Source of the DNA: Bacillota bacterium
GTDB taxonomy: Bacteria; Bacillota; Clostridia; Lachnospirales; Lachnospiraceae
DNA length: 64,000 nucleotides
Assembly (NCBI GenBank): GCA_023392615.1
Contig: JAEVYT010000021.1
Coordinates: 124,001-188,000, forward strand
Direction of reading: 5' to 3'
Shown: positions 52,764-62,015 of the stretch, piece after piece
Position numbering within the stretch: the first letter of the stretch is position 1
Layout of the letters: each line of letters opens with the position of its first letter
The notes under the pieces: generated by a model
What the model was told of the DNA's origin: nothing
The model's input: only the letters and a program-made list of their open reading frames with translations
Databases searched by the model: none
Made by a program: the position numbers and the translations under genes

Positions 52764-53018
52764 ATGACAACGAAAGAAATAACGATTAATATTCCGAACG
52801 GATTAGAAGCCAGACCAGTTGCTTTATTGGTTCAGGTAGCAAGCCAATATGAGTGCAGTATTCACGTATCCAGTAATGAGAAACGTGTAAATGCTAAAAG
52901 CATCATGGGTATGATGAGTATGGGTATTTCTACCGGAGAGAAAGTAATCGTATCAGCTGACGGACCCGACGAGGAGGCAGCACTAGAAAATATTGAAAAA
53001 TATTTGAGCAGTAAATAA
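52764..53018 (+). CDS. crh: Crh-like HPr paralogue (His15 replaced by Glu)
   Basis: HPr-fold protein of 84 residues. The phosphotransfer histidine of HPr (H15 in GLHARP) is glutamate here (GLEARP, E15), so it cannot pass phosphate through the PTS. Ser46, the HPr kinase target, is intact at exactly residue 46 in NAKSIMGMMSMGI. That is the pattern of Crh, which acts only in catabolite control with CcpA. AAGGAGG precedes ATG 52764. It follows whiA as crh does in Bacillus. A terminator follows. Confidence 0.85.
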   Translation: MTTKEITINIPNGLEARPVALLVQVASQYECSIHVSSNEKRVNAKSIMGMMSMGISTGEKVIVSADGPDEEAALENIEKYLSSK

Positions 53019-53029
53019 ATATTTCTTGG

Positions 53030-53069
53030 GCACTGCCGTTCTATGTTACATGGAAGGCAGTGCGTTTTT
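53030..53069 (+). terminator. Terminator after the Crh-like gene
   Basis: GCACTGCC (53030-53037) and GGCAGTGC (53056-53063) form a perfect 8-bp stem with an 18-base loop, then GTTTTTAT. It ends the murB-rapZ-whiA-crh unit just before dnaE. Confidence 0.85.
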
Positions 53070-53090
53070 ATTTACGAAGGGAGGAGCAAT

Positions 53091-56000
53091 ATGAATTTTA
53101 CACATCTTCATGTACATACGGAATATAGTTTACTGGATGGTTCAGGCAAGATAAAGGAGATGGTTCGCCGTACAAAAGAGCTTGGCATGGATAGTTTGGC
53201 GATCACAGACCACGGTGTAATGTACGGTGTGATAGATTTTTATAAAACCTGTCTGGCAGAGGGAATTAGGCCAATTATTGGTTGTGAGGTCTATGTTGCT
53301 CCAAATTCCAGATTCGACCGTGAATTAGGGAATTCAGATGAGCGTTATTATCATCTGGTTCTACTTGCAGAGAACAATGTCGGTTATCAGAATTTAATGA
53401 AAATTGTTTCTAATGGCTTTCTTGAAGGCTTTTATTATAAACCTAGAGTTGATTATGAGGTACTTGAGAAGTATAGTGAGGGTATTATTGCACTAAGCGC
53501 ATGTTTGGGAGGTGAGGTTGCTAATAACCTACTGAAAGGCTTTTATGAAGAAGGTAAGAAAGCAGCATTAAGGCTTCAGGGCATCTTTGGAGAGGGGAAT
53601 TTCTTCTTGGAGCTTCAGGATCATGGAATGCCGGAGCAAAAGTCAACCAATCAAGGCTTACTTAGAATGTCACAGGAGACAGGTATAAAACTTGTTGCTA
53701 CGAATGATATTCACTATACTTTTGCAGAGGATGCAGATCCACATGATATACTACTATGCATTCAAACACAGAAGAAAGTAACCGATGAAAATAGGATGCG
53801 TTATGAGGGAGGTCAATATTATCTGAAATCTCCGGAGGAGATGTTAGAGATATTCCCTTATGCGAAGGAAGCATTAGAAAATACATATGAGATATCCAAA
53901 CGTTGTAATGTAACGATTACTTTTGGTGAGTACAAGTTGCCGGTATATCCGGTTCCGGCACCGTTTACGGCATATGAGTATCTTCGAAAATTATGTTGTG
54001 AGGGTTTAGCCGAACGTTATAATCCCATTCCGGAGGAATTATGGGAACGTATGGATTATGAGTTAAATACAATCACCAATATGGGGTTCGTGGATTACTT
54101 TTTGATTGTATGGGATTTTATCAAATATGCGAGGGATAACGGAATTATCGTTGGTCCCGGCCGAGGCAGTGCCGCTGGGTCGATTGTATCCTATTCCCTG
54201 GGAATTACCGATATTGACCCGATTAAATATAATTTGTTATTTGAACGATTTTTAAATCCAGAACGTTTAACTATGCCAGATATTGATATTGACTTCTGTT
54301 TTGAGAGAAGACAGGAGGTTATTGATTATGTAACCCGTAAGTATGGTAAGGACAAGGTGGTTCAGATTGTTACCTTTGGTACGATGGCTGCGAAAGCGGT
54401 TCTTCGTGACGTTGGTCGTGCCTTGGATCTGCCCTACGCTCAGGTAGATATGGTAGCTAAGATGATTCCGACCGAGATTGGAATTACGATAGAGAAAGCA
54501 CTGGAAGCAAATAAGGAATTAAGGCAACTTTATGAAGGCAATCAGGAGGTAAAATACCTGATCGACATGTCGAAGAGACTTGAGGGGCTGCCAAGACATA
54601 CCTCCATGCATGCGGCAGGAGTAGTAATCGGTAAGGAAAGCCTGGATGAGTATGTACCACTATCAAAATCTTCGGATGAGTCCGTAACGACGCAGTTTAC
54701 CATGACAACCTTGGAAGAATTGGGACTGTTGAAGATGGATTTTCTTGGATTACGAACCCTTACCGTAATTCAGAATGCAGAAGCATTAATCAATAAAAAC
54801 AGGGATGCTTCAAATAAATTTGATATAAAGAAGATAGATTACAATGATAGTAAGGTTTATGATTTAATTGCATCTGGAAAGACAGAAGGTATATTCCAGT
54901 TGGAAAGCGCCGGAATGAAAAGCTTTATGAAGGAATTGAAGGCACGCTCTATGGAGGATGTGATCGCCGGTATCGCGCTATATCGTCCGGGACCGATGGA
55001 TTTCATACCAAAGTATGTAAAAGGGAAAAATGAATCCGGTAAAATTGTTTATGAGTGCCCGCAGCTGGAACCGATTTTATCGCCTACTTACGGATGTATC
55101 GTATACCAGGAGCAGGTTATGCAGATTGTACGAGATCTAGCAGGTTACAGCTATGGAAGAAGTGATTTGGTTCGTCGTGCAATGTCAAAGAAGAAGGAAT
55201 CTGTTATGATCAAAGAACGGCAGACCTTCGTATATGGTAATCCAGAGGAGGGAGTAGTTGGTTGTATCGGAAACGGTATTCCTGAAACAGTTGCAAACCA
55301 TATCTTTGATGAGATGATGGACTTTGCTAAGTATGCTTTCAACAAATCACACGCGGCAGCATATGCAGTAGTCTCTTATGAAACAGCATATCTAAAATGC
55401 TACTATCCGGTCGAGTTTATGGCTGCGTTAATGACCTCAGTGATTGATAATCCGGGCAAAGTATCGGAATATATCTATACCTGCAGGCAAATGAACATTG
55501 AGATATTACCACCTGATATTAATGAAGGTGATGCGGTATTTACTGTATCAAGGGGAGCGATACGGTATGCCTTATCTGCGATCAAGGGCATCGGAAGACC
55601 GGTAATTGATGCAATTGTAGCGGAACGTAATGAGAACGGCGTGTTTCAGAATTTAAAAGAATTTGCAACAAGATTGTCTGGAAAAGAAGTGAATAAGCGT
55701 ACGATAGAAAGTTTTATCAAGGCCGGTGTATTTACGAACCTTCATTCCAATCGAAGACAGTTAATGATGAGCTATATTCAGATACTGGATAGTATCGCCG
55801 CAGATAAGAAACGGTCACTTACCGGACAAATGTCACTCTTTGATTTTGCCTCGGAAGAGGAGAAACAGGAATACGATATTGTAATGCCGGATGTGAATGA
55901 ATACAGCAAAGAACAGCTCTTAGCTTTGGAAAAAGAAGTTCTTGGCATCTATGTAAGCGGACATCCGCTTGAAAGCTATGAGGGTCTCATCAATAAAAAT

Positions 56001-56579
56001 GTTACTGTGAATTCAAATGATTTTGTTATTGATGAAGAAACAAATCGAACCAAGGTTACAGACGGTAGTAATGAAGTGATCGGTGGAATGATCACATCGA
56101 AAACTATAAAAACAACCCGAACTAACAGTATGATGGCATTTATACTTTTAGAGGATTTATTCGGCGCTGTTGAGGTTATAATATTCCCAAGGGATTTTGA
56201 AAAATTTAAAGGGATATTAGAACAGGATCAGAAAATATTCGTTCGAGGAAAAGTATCTGGAGAAGAGGATAAGCCTGCAAAGCTGATTTGTCAGGATATT
56301 ATTCCGTTTGATTCAGTGCCAAGAGAGCTCTGGATTAAATATAAGAACTTAGAAGCATTTCAGAAGGATGAATATACACTGTTTGGCTTATTGGATGAAT
56401 ATGACGGTAATGACATGGTTGTTATATACTGCGAGGAAGAAAAGTGCATGAAAAGACTTCCAAAAAGTAGGAGCGTAAAGGCAAATAATGACCTTATTCA
56501 ACGTTTAATTACAAATTATTCGGAAGAAAATGTACGAATTACTGAAAAGAGTATTGAAAAACGAGGCAAAATAGATTAG
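53091..56579 (+). CDS. dnaE: DNA polymerase III alpha subunit DnaE
   Basis: C-family replicative polymerase. The N-terminal PHP domain has FTHLHVHTEYSLLDGSGK and AITDHGVMYG with its metal histidines. Catalytic aspartates lie in PDIDIDFCFERR near residues 397-408. The palm and finger region has GPGRGSAAGSIVSY. A C-terminal helix-hairpin-helix and OB fold (GMITSKTIKTTRTNSMMAFI) follow. It is 1162 residues, typical of DnaE1/DnaE3-like enzymes of Clostridia. ATG 53091 has GGGAGGAG upstream; an earlier in-frame start at 53043 is inside the terminator. Confidence 0.97.
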   Translation: MNFTHLHVHTEYSLLDGSGKIKEMVRRTKELGMDSLAITDHGVMYGVIDFYKTCLAEGIRPIIGCEVYVAPNSRFDRELGNSDERYYHLVLLAENNVGYQNLMKIVSNGFLEGFYYKPRVDYEVLEKYSEGIIALSACLGGEVANNLLKGFYEEGKKAALRLQGIFGEGNFFLELQDHGMPEQKSTNQGLLRMSQETGIKLVATNDIHYTFAEDADPHDILLCIQTQKKVTDENRMRYEGGQYYLKSPEEMLEIFPYAKEALENTYEISKRCNVTITFGEYKLPVYPVPAPFTAYEYLRKLCCEGLAERYNPIPEELWERMDYELNTITNMGFVDYFLIVWDFIKYARDNGIIVGPGRGSAAGSIVSYSLGITDIDPIKYNLLFERFLNPERLTMPDIDIDFCFERRQEVIDYVTRKYGKDKVVQIVTFGTMAAKAVLRDVGRALDLPYAQVDMVAKMIPTEIGITIEKALEANKELRQLYEGNQEVKYLIDMSKRLEGLPRHTSMHAAGVVIGKESLDEYVPLSKSSDESVTTQFTMTTLEELGLLKMDFLGLRTLTVIQNAEALINKNRDASNKFDIKKIDYNDSKVYDLIASGKTEGIFQLESAGMKSFMKELKARSMEDVIAGIALYRPGPMDFIPKYVKGKNESGKIVYECPQLEPILSPTYGCIVYQEQVMQIVRDLAGYSYGRSDLVRRAMSKKKESVMIKERQTFVYGNPEEGVVGCIGNGIPETVANHIFDEMMDFAKYAFNKSHAAAYAVVSYETAYLKCYYPVEFMAALMTSVIDNPGKVSEYIYTCRQMNIEILPPDINEGDAVFTVSRGAIRYALSAIKGIGRPVIDAIVAERNENGVFQNLKEFATRLSGKEVNKRTIESFIKAGVFTNLHSNRRQLMMSYIQILDSIAADKKRSLTGQMSLFDFASEEEKQEYDIVMPDVNEYSKEQLLALEKEVLGIYVSGHPLESYEGLINKNVTVNSNDFVIDEETNRTKVTDGSNEVIGGMITSKTIKTTRTNSMMAFILLEDLFGAVEVIIFPRDFEKFKGILEQDQKIFVRGKVSGEEDKPAKLICQDIIPFDSVPRELWIKYKNLEAFQKDEYTLFGLLDEYDGNDMVVIYCEEEKCMKRLPKSRSVKANNDLIQRLITNYSEENVRITEKSIEKRGKID

Positions 56580-56622
56580 AATACTGTCAATGTTGAGTGT
56601 AAATTAGTCGGAGGTTATAATA

Positions 56623-57597
56623 ATGGGTAGTAATGTTAAGACAATTGGTGTATTAACAAGTGGTGGAGATGCACCAGGTATGAACGCTGCAATCAGAGCA
56701 GTGGTAAGAACTGCTTTAGAAGCAGGTCTTAGTGTAAAAGGAATTAGAAGAGGTTTTGCGGGACTGTTGGATGAGGATATTGTAGATATGGATGCTAGAA
56801 GCGTATCCGATATTATCCAGAGAGGTGGAACTATTCTATATACTGCACGTTGTTTGGAGATGCTTAAGCCAGAGATTCAGGATGTGGCAGCAGATATCTG
56901 TAGAAAGCATGGAATTGATGGATTAGTTGTTATTGGTGGTGACGGTTCCTTTAAGGGAGCTCAGGTACTCTCCAGAAGAGGAATTAATGCAGTTGGAATT
57001 CCTGGTACAATTGATTTGGATATCTCATGTACAGAGTACACAATCGGTTTTGACACCGCGGTGAATACTGCGATGGAGACAATCGATAAAATCAGAGATA
57101 CCTCTACTTCACATGAGAGATGTAGCATTATTGAAGTTATGGGTAGAAAAGCGGGATACATCGCTCTTTGGAGTGGTATCGCAAACGGCGCAGAAGAAAT
57201 TCTTATCTCAGAGCGTTATGATTACGATGAACAAAGAATTATTAACAATATCATAGAAAAACGTAAGCACGGTAAGAAGCATTACATTATCGTTAATGCA
57301 GAAGGTATCGGTGATTCTAACGGTATGGCGAAGAGAATTGAAGCTGCGACCGGAATGGAGACCAGAGCAACTATTATTGGCCATGCTCAAAGAGGTGGAA
57401 GCCCAACGGCCATTGATCGAGTGTATGCATCCTTAATGGGAGCAAGAGCAGTTGATTTATTAGTTGAAGGTAAGACAAAACGTATCGTCGGTATGAAGGA
57501 TGGCAAGTTGGTGGATTATGATATCGAAGAAGGCTTAGCAATGAAGAAAGATGTAGATCAGTATATGTATGATCTTTCTATCAGACTTTCTAAATAA
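56623..57597 (+). CDS. pfkA: ATP-dependent 6-phosphofructokinase
   Basis: Commits fructose-6-P to glycolysis. It has the ATP site GVLTSGGDAPGMNAAIR, GGDGSFKGA near residue 105 (Gly after GGD, as in ATP-using enzymes) and the sugar-phosphate site MGRKAGYIA. The catalytic loop is GTIDLDIS rather than the common GTIDNDI; both aspartates are kept but the middle Asn is Leu. It is 324 residues with GGAGG upstream. It follows dnaE, an arrangement common in Clostridia. Confidence 0.94.
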   Translation: MGSNVKTIGVLTSGGDAPGMNAAIRAVVRTALEAGLSVKGIRRGFAGLLDEDIVDMDARSVSDIIQRGGTILYTARCLEMLKPEIQDVAADICRKHGIDGLVVIGGDGSFKGAQVLSRRGINAVGIPGTIDLDISCTEYTIGFDTAVNTAMETIDKIRDTSTSHERCSIIEVMGRKAGYIALWSGIANGAEEILISERYDYDEQRIINNIIEKRKHGKKHYIIVNAEGIGDSNGMAKRIEAATGMETRATIIGHAQRGGSPTAIDRVYASLMGARAVDLLVEGKTKRIVGMKDGKLVDYDIEEGLAMKKDVDQYMYDLSIRLSK

Positions 57598-57626
57598 TAC
57601 AGAGTAATAAATCGTAGTTTAATATA

Positions 57627-57674
57627 AATCTGATTGCAATAGAAGAGATTCTGTTGCAATCAGATTTTTTATCT
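57627..57674 (+). terminator. Intrinsic terminator of pfkA
   Basis: AAATCTGATTGCAA (57627-57640), a 14-base loop, TTGCAATCAGATTT (57655-57668), then TTTTAT. Perfect 14-bp stem. Confidence 0.93.
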
Positions 57675-57794
57675 TTTATAATATCGGATGATTAAACCGC
57701 ATAATTAAAGAGTTATGATACATAGATATCAGATCTATTTATATTTAATAACGAATAACTACCATAACAATATCAATAATAAAGGAGAATGAGG

Positions 57795-59552
57795 ATGAAC
57801 AGAAAAACAAAAAAACTAATATCATACTATAAAGCATATCGGGGTTTGTTTTTGCTGGATATGTTATTTGCATTGATAGCGGCATCAATCTCTTTAATCT
57901 ATCCGATGATTGTGAGGTATATTACAAATCATGTACTGGTATCAGGAGATATCTCAAAATCTACCCCGATCATTGTGCAACTGCTATTTATTATGTTAGG
58001 GTTGGCTATTCTAGAGTATGTAAGCAACTTTTTTATTGCTTATCAAGGACATATCATGGGCGCAAAGATGGAATATGACATGAGAAATGATTTGTTCACC
58101 CACTATCAAAAACTGTCCTTTAATTTTTATGATAATCAAAAAACAGGTCAATTGATGTCCAGAATCACAAATGACTTGTTCGATATCTCCGAGCTATGCC
58201 ATCATGGTCCTGAGGATATCGTTATCTCCATTATTAAAAGTGTTGGTGCTTTTATCATACTGATGGGGATAAATCCGCAGCTGACACTATTGGTATTTGC
58301 ATTTCTTCCAATCATGTTTCTCTTTGCTTATTATATGAGGGGGAAGATGAGCAAAGCATTCCGTAAAAATAGAGAACGAATTGCAGAAATAAACGCACAG
58401 GTTGAGGATAATCTATCAGGAATCAGAGTGGTAAAATCCTTTGCGAATGAGGAGACCGAAATTAAAAAGTTTTATGAGGGGAATGCTCGTTTTGTTGAAA
58501 GTAAGAGAAACAGCTATTGGAATATGGCCAACTTTCATGCAGGCTTAACTTTTTTTACTGCTTTAATCAATATAGCTACGATAACAGGTGGATGTCTTTT
58601 TATCTCCCATAAAGTTATTAATATCGGTGATTTTCTAACCTTTTTACTTTATATTAATACGTTAATTGAACCGGTAAGAAAGTTAATTAATTTTACAGAG
58701 ACCTATCAAAATGGTATGGCTGGATTTGATCGTTTCTGTGAGATATTAGATATAGATCCTGATATAGTGGATAAAAAGAATGCGATTTCCCTGAAAGAAG
58801 TGAATGGTAATATTGAATTCAACAATGTGGCATTTAAATATAATGATACTACCTCTGATGTATTTCATAACATTAATTTGAAAGTGGAGGCTGGTGATTA
58901 CCTGGCGCTTGTAGGCTCTTCCGGTGTAGGCAAAACCACTATGTGCAGCTTGATTCCAAGATTTTATGAAGTATCAGAGGGAAGCATAACGATTGACGGC
59001 ACGGATATCAAGAATATTACACTTCGGTCTCTACGTAAAAACATTGGTATCGTTCAACAGGATGTATATCTATTTGCTGGAACGGTTATGGATAATATTC
59101 GTTATGGCCAGCTTGAGGCAACGGAGGAAGAAGTAATCACCGCTGCAAAGAATGCAAATGCACATGATTTTATCATGGAGCTTCCTGACGGATATCATAC
59201 CTTTATCGGACAGAGAGGAATTAAGTTATCGGGAGGACAAAAGCAAAGGCTCAGCATCGCTAGAGTGTTTTTGAAGAATCCTCCAATCTTGATTTTTGAT
59301 GAGGCTACTTCTGCTCTGGATAATGAAAGTGAGAAGGTTGTACAAGATTCACTGGAGAAGTTGGCAAAAAACAGAACAACCTTTGTAATTGCACATCGTC
59401 TTTCTACAATTAAAAATGCGAAAAAGATATTGGTGCTTACAGAAGAAGGAATAAAAGAGAGCGGAACACATGAGGATTTGTTAAAACAAGATGGAATTTA
59501 TGCAAATCTATATCATATGACTTATGCACGTAGAGAAGAAGAACTAATTTAA
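57795..59552 (+). CDS. ABC exporter, fused membrane and ATPase domains
   Basis: Type IV (MsbA/LmrA-like) half-transporter. Six membrane spans lie in residues about 15-310 and the ATPase in about 335-585: Walker A GSSGVGKTT near 373, Q-loop IVQQDVYLFAG, signature LSGGQKQR, Walker B ILIFDEATSALD, H-loop AHRLST. It is 585 residues and likely forms a homodimer, as no partner is adjacent. ATG 57795 has AAAGGAG 7 bases upstream; ATG 57789 is too close to it. The substrate (lipid, drug or peptide) is not inferable. Confidence 0.88.
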   Translation: MNRKTKKLISYYKAYRGLFLLDMLFALIAASISLIYPMIVRYITNHVLVSGDISKSTPIIVQLLFIMLGLAILEYVSNFFIAYQGHIMGAKMEYDMRNDLFTHYQKLSFNFYDNQKTGQLMSRITNDLFDISELCHHGPEDIVISIIKSVGAFIILMGINPQLTLLVFAFLPIMFLFAYYMRGKMSKAFRKNRERIAEINAQVEDNLSGIRVVKSFANEETEIKKFYEGNARFVESKRNSYWNMANFHAGLTFFTALINIATITGGCLFISHKVINIGDFLTFLLYINTLIEPVRKLINFTETYQNGMAGFDRFCEILDIDPDIVDKKNAISLKEVNGNIEFNNVAFKYNDTTSDVFHNINLKVEAGDYLALVGSSGVGKTTMCSLIPRFYEVSEGSITIDGTDIKNITLRSLRKNIGIVQQDVYLFAGTVMDNIRYGQLEATEEEVITAAKNANAHDFIMELPDGYHTFIGQRGIKLSGGQKQRLSIARVFLKNPPILIFDEATSALDNESEKVVQDSLEKLAKNRTTFVIAHRLSTIKNAKKILVLTEEGIKESGTHEDLLKQDGIYANLYHMTYARREEELI

Positions 59553-59911
59553 TAGGAATTAAACCGTTTGCCAAAGTAACATCAGCTTTTGAGGAGTGCA
59601 GACTGGAATTTACTTTGGCAATTTACTTGGCAATTTACTTTTAGTAAATTAGGTTAATTATTGTTGAACTTACGGAACTTTTTCTTACACGTATCGTCTA
59701 ATTGATGAATACAGATACTAATATTTATTGCATCTATTCTGTTATTTACATCACTAATTGGTACATGTATACTATATTGTAGCTGATAGGTCAGGAAAAG
59801 AGTAAAATATTAAAAGTAAAAAGTGGAAGAGATGACTTTTTGCTGTATACCATAGCTCCCTGACGGTAAGGATATTGGTTAGGATTGAATATAGTATAGG
59901 GGGACAATTGA
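59553..59911 (+). other. Intergenic region with hairpin and 12-13-base tandem repeat
   Basis: TTGCCAAAGTAA (59568-59579) pairs with TTACTTTGGCAA (59610-59621), a probable terminator of the ABC gene. The right arm is part of a short direct repeat: TTTACTTTGGCAA, TTTACTTGGCAA, TTTACTTTT (59609-59642). TTTACT-TTT-AGTAAA (59634-59648) is a second small hairpin. The remaining 260 bases up to the ECF gene are AT-rich, presumably hold its promoter, and show no clear consensus. Confidence 0.6.
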
Positions 59912-60442
59912 ATGCAGAAAGATGTGCAGAATGATTGCTCGGACAAAACTTATGACATCGAAACCTTGATTCGTCAGTATGGTAATGATGTACTTAGAAC
60001 AGCATATTTATATGTTCGAGACATTCATACGGCCGAAGATATTTTTCAAGATGTCTTCATTAAAGTGAGTCAAAAGATCTCGACTTTTGAAGGAAATTCC
60101 AGTATCAAAACTTGGATCATTCGTATAACAATAAATACCTGTAAGGATCATTTGAAAAGTGCTTGGAATAGGCGTGTAGTACCGATGGTGGATTATCAGG
60201 AAGACCGGATTATCAGTGAAAATGATTACGATGATGTAGAAAATAAGGATTCCAGGGAGTTGATTCGCAAATCGGTAATGTCGTTGCCGGATAAATATAA
60301 AGATGTTGTACTGTGTGTGTATTTTCAGGATATGTCAATTTCAGAAGCGGCAAAATTGCTAAATCTGGCAGAGGGTACAGTGAAAAGTAGGCTCTCCAGA
60401 GCAAGACAAAAGCTAAAGTTCGTATTGGAAGGGAGGATTTGA
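59912..60442 (+). CDS. ECF-type RNA polymerase sigma factor
   Basis: A group 4 sigma-70 factor of 176 residues with region 2 (YLYVRDIHTAEDIFQDVFIKV, FEGNSSIKTWIIRITINTCKD) and region 4 (LPDKYKDVVLCVYFQDMSISEAAKLLNLAEGTVKSRLSRARQKL, given here as the HTH zone about residues 120-170). It has the overall look of Bacillus SigV/SigW-type factors. AGGGGGAC precedes ATG 59912. Its stop is followed by the membrane protein at 60444, presumably its anti-sigma factor, so the pair would respond to an envelope signal. Confidence 0.9.
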   Translation: MQKDVQNDCSDKTYDIETLIRQYGNDVLRTAYLYVRDIHTAEDIFQDVFIKVSQKISTFEGNSSIKTWIIRITINTCKDHLKSAWNRRVVPMVDYQEDRIISENDYDDVENKDSRELIRKSVMSLPDKYKDVVLCVYFQDMSISEAAKLLNLAEGTVKSRLSRARQKLKFVLEGRI

Positions 60443-60443
60443 T

Positions 60444-61382
60444 ATGAGTTTCGATGAGAAAAACCAAGAGATACACAAACAGAATGAGCATGAGAAAAAC
60501 TCATCAATAACTGGTGATTTTGATGAACTAAGTTCAATAAAATCACATTTAGATCATTCCCTGGATATTAACGAAATCAGTGTTTCTGAGGAATTAATTC
60601 AAAAAACACTACAGGCAGTAAAGGATGCTCAGGAATATAATAAGTCAGCTGATAAGAAACAGATACCATGGAATAAATATTTCCGCCGTATAGCCGGAGT
60701 TGCGGCAGCATTCGTGGTTTTGGCAGTAGGTTATGGATTGCTCGGTTCCTCAAAGTATGACGGAGCAAAATCAGATTCCGGTATGCCGGAGAGAACTATC
60801 GCGGAGAATGGTGCAATGGCAAATGATGATAAGAAAAGTGGTCTTTACTCAAAAGACAATTCCTATGATATGAATGATCAGGCAAAAGCTTCCGGAGAGA
60901 AAGGGTTGCAATCACAGGGTCCAGGTGATTCATCAGATGCTGATAATGGGGTTCTAGAAAGTAGTAACGGAGGGTCAGATGATAATGACAGCTTTGTGAG
61001 GGAGGAAGATAAAACATCTGAAAAGGCTCTGGCGTTGAAGGATATCTTCGTAACATCCTCTGCTAAGGCAGAATATATCAGGATAACTGATATAAAATCC
61101 GACAAAAGTATATTGATTAAAGAAAAATCCGAGAAGAAAAATTTTTATGATATACTGAATAAATTTGCTTATACCCCTGACTCAAAAGAAGGCAACGATG
61201 AAATTTACTTAATTGAAGTGAAAAGCAGTGAACCTGAGGGGCAAACGTATATGATGAATATTGGTCAAGGAATATCTGTTTCGACTAAAGCTGACACTAC
61301 GTTAAACCATAAAACATACTCTGTAAATGATAGTGAAACATTAATTCACGACCTGAAAGAATTCATCAGTGAATATAAATAA
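60444..61382 (+). CDS. Probable membrane anti-sigma factor
   Basis: The 312-residue protein starts 1 base after the ECF stop. It has a cytoplasmic acidic N-terminus (about 1-78, with the helix SEELIQKTLQAVKDAQ), one membrane span at about 82-101 (RIAGVAAAFVVLAVGYGLL), and a large extracytoplasmic part whose first 100 residues are low-complexity Ser/Asp/Gly. The zinc motif HxxxCxxC of ZAS anti-sigma factors is absent. The folded end (about 190-312) has no recognised enzyme motif. The anti-sigma role is inferred from position and topology. Confidence 0.68.
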   Translation: MSFDEKNQEIHKQNEHEKNSSITGDFDELSSIKSHLDHSLDINEISVSEELIQKTLQAVKDAQEYNKSADKKQIPWNKYFRRIAGVAAAFVVLAVGYGLLGSSKYDGAKSDSGMPERTIAENGAMANDDKKSGLYSKDNSYDMNDQAKASGEKGLQSQGPGDSSDADNGVLESSNGGSDDNDSFVREEDKTSEKALALKDIFVTSSAKAEYIRITDIKSDKSILIKEKSEKKNFYDILNKFAYTPDSKEGNDEIYLIEVKSSEPEGQTYMMNIGQGISVSTKADTTLNHKTYSVNDSETLIHDLKEFISEYK

Positions 61383-61404
61383 TTAACAAGAAGAAATGAA
61401 TTAA

Positions 61405-61480
61405 GGGGCTGATTCAAAATAATAATTCGAAGAAGGAAGTAGCTTATATTCCTAATGAATTATTTATTTGAAACAGCCCC
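61405..61480 (+). terminator. Long-arm hairpin between the anti-sigma gene and a convergent gene
   Basis: GGGGCTG plus ATTCAAAATAA (from 61405) pairs with TTATTTATTTGAA plus CAGCCCC (ending 61480), leaving a loop of roughly 35 bases. No T-run follows on the plus strand. The position between convergent genes suggests a shared terminator. Confidence 0.55.
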
Positions 61481-61511
61481 GTATGTCATTCAAATATATG
61501 ATAGAGTTAAA

Positions 61512-61772
61512 TTATACTTCCTCATCCTCTTGCTCAGAAGCAGCATCGACAGCACTTGATTCATTATCGTCTAAATTGATCGAAACATATTCTCTGGTAT
61601 CTTCTTCTGCAGCACCATCGTCTTCTGTATCAAATTCTTCGAATTCATCATCAAAGTCATCGAAATCATCTGTTGTATCCTTTTGAATATAAGTTTTAAA
61701 GATATAATAAGCGCCAGCTGCAATAGATGCGATAATAGCAGTACCAAAAATTAATTTTGCAAATTTTTTCAT
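61512..61772 (-). CDS. Small membrane protein with acidic C-terminal tail
   Basis: I do not recognise the family. The 86-residue product has a membrane span at about 5-27 (LIFGTAIIASIAAGAYYIF) and a strongly acidic tail (FDDFDDEFEEFDTEDDG). The ATG at 61772 is preceded on the minus strand by AAAGGAAG with 7-base spacing, which supports this strand over the Ser-rich plus-strand frame opposite it. It is divergent from the GT4 gene at 62016. Confidence 0.65.
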   Translation of the reverse strand: MKKFAKLIFGTAIIASIAAGAYYIFKTYIQKDTTDDFDDFDDEFEEFDTEDDGAAEEDTREYVSINLDDNESSAVDAASEQEDEEV

Positions 61773-61936
61773 AAGTCGCTTCCTTTCTGTTTTTATTAAT
61801 AATTATATACTATTATTACATTATAATTCGGGTTGCATAAAAAATAAAGTAAAAAATCTATAAATTTGTAAAAAATGATATAAATTCCATGTGAGAATAT
61901 GGATATAGAGAAATAGAGGGTTTTACGAATATTACC

Positions 61937-61965
61937 TTTACTTTTGTACATAAATATTCTATGAT
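61937..61965 (+). promoter_or_regulatory. Sigma-A promoter of the GT4 gene
   Basis: TTTACT (61937-61942), 17 bases, TATGAT (61960-61965), about 50 bases upstream of ATG 62016. Confidence 0.65.
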
Positions 61966-62015
61966 AAGGTTAATTGTGAGAAATATGCATTATAGGAAAA
62001 AGGTAGGGAACACAA

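Noticed and set aside
61468..61686. Ser-rich 72-codon plus-strand open frame
   Set aside because: It is the mirror of the acidic tail of the minus-strand gene at 61512-61772. The minus strand has a proper ribosome site and a membrane span.
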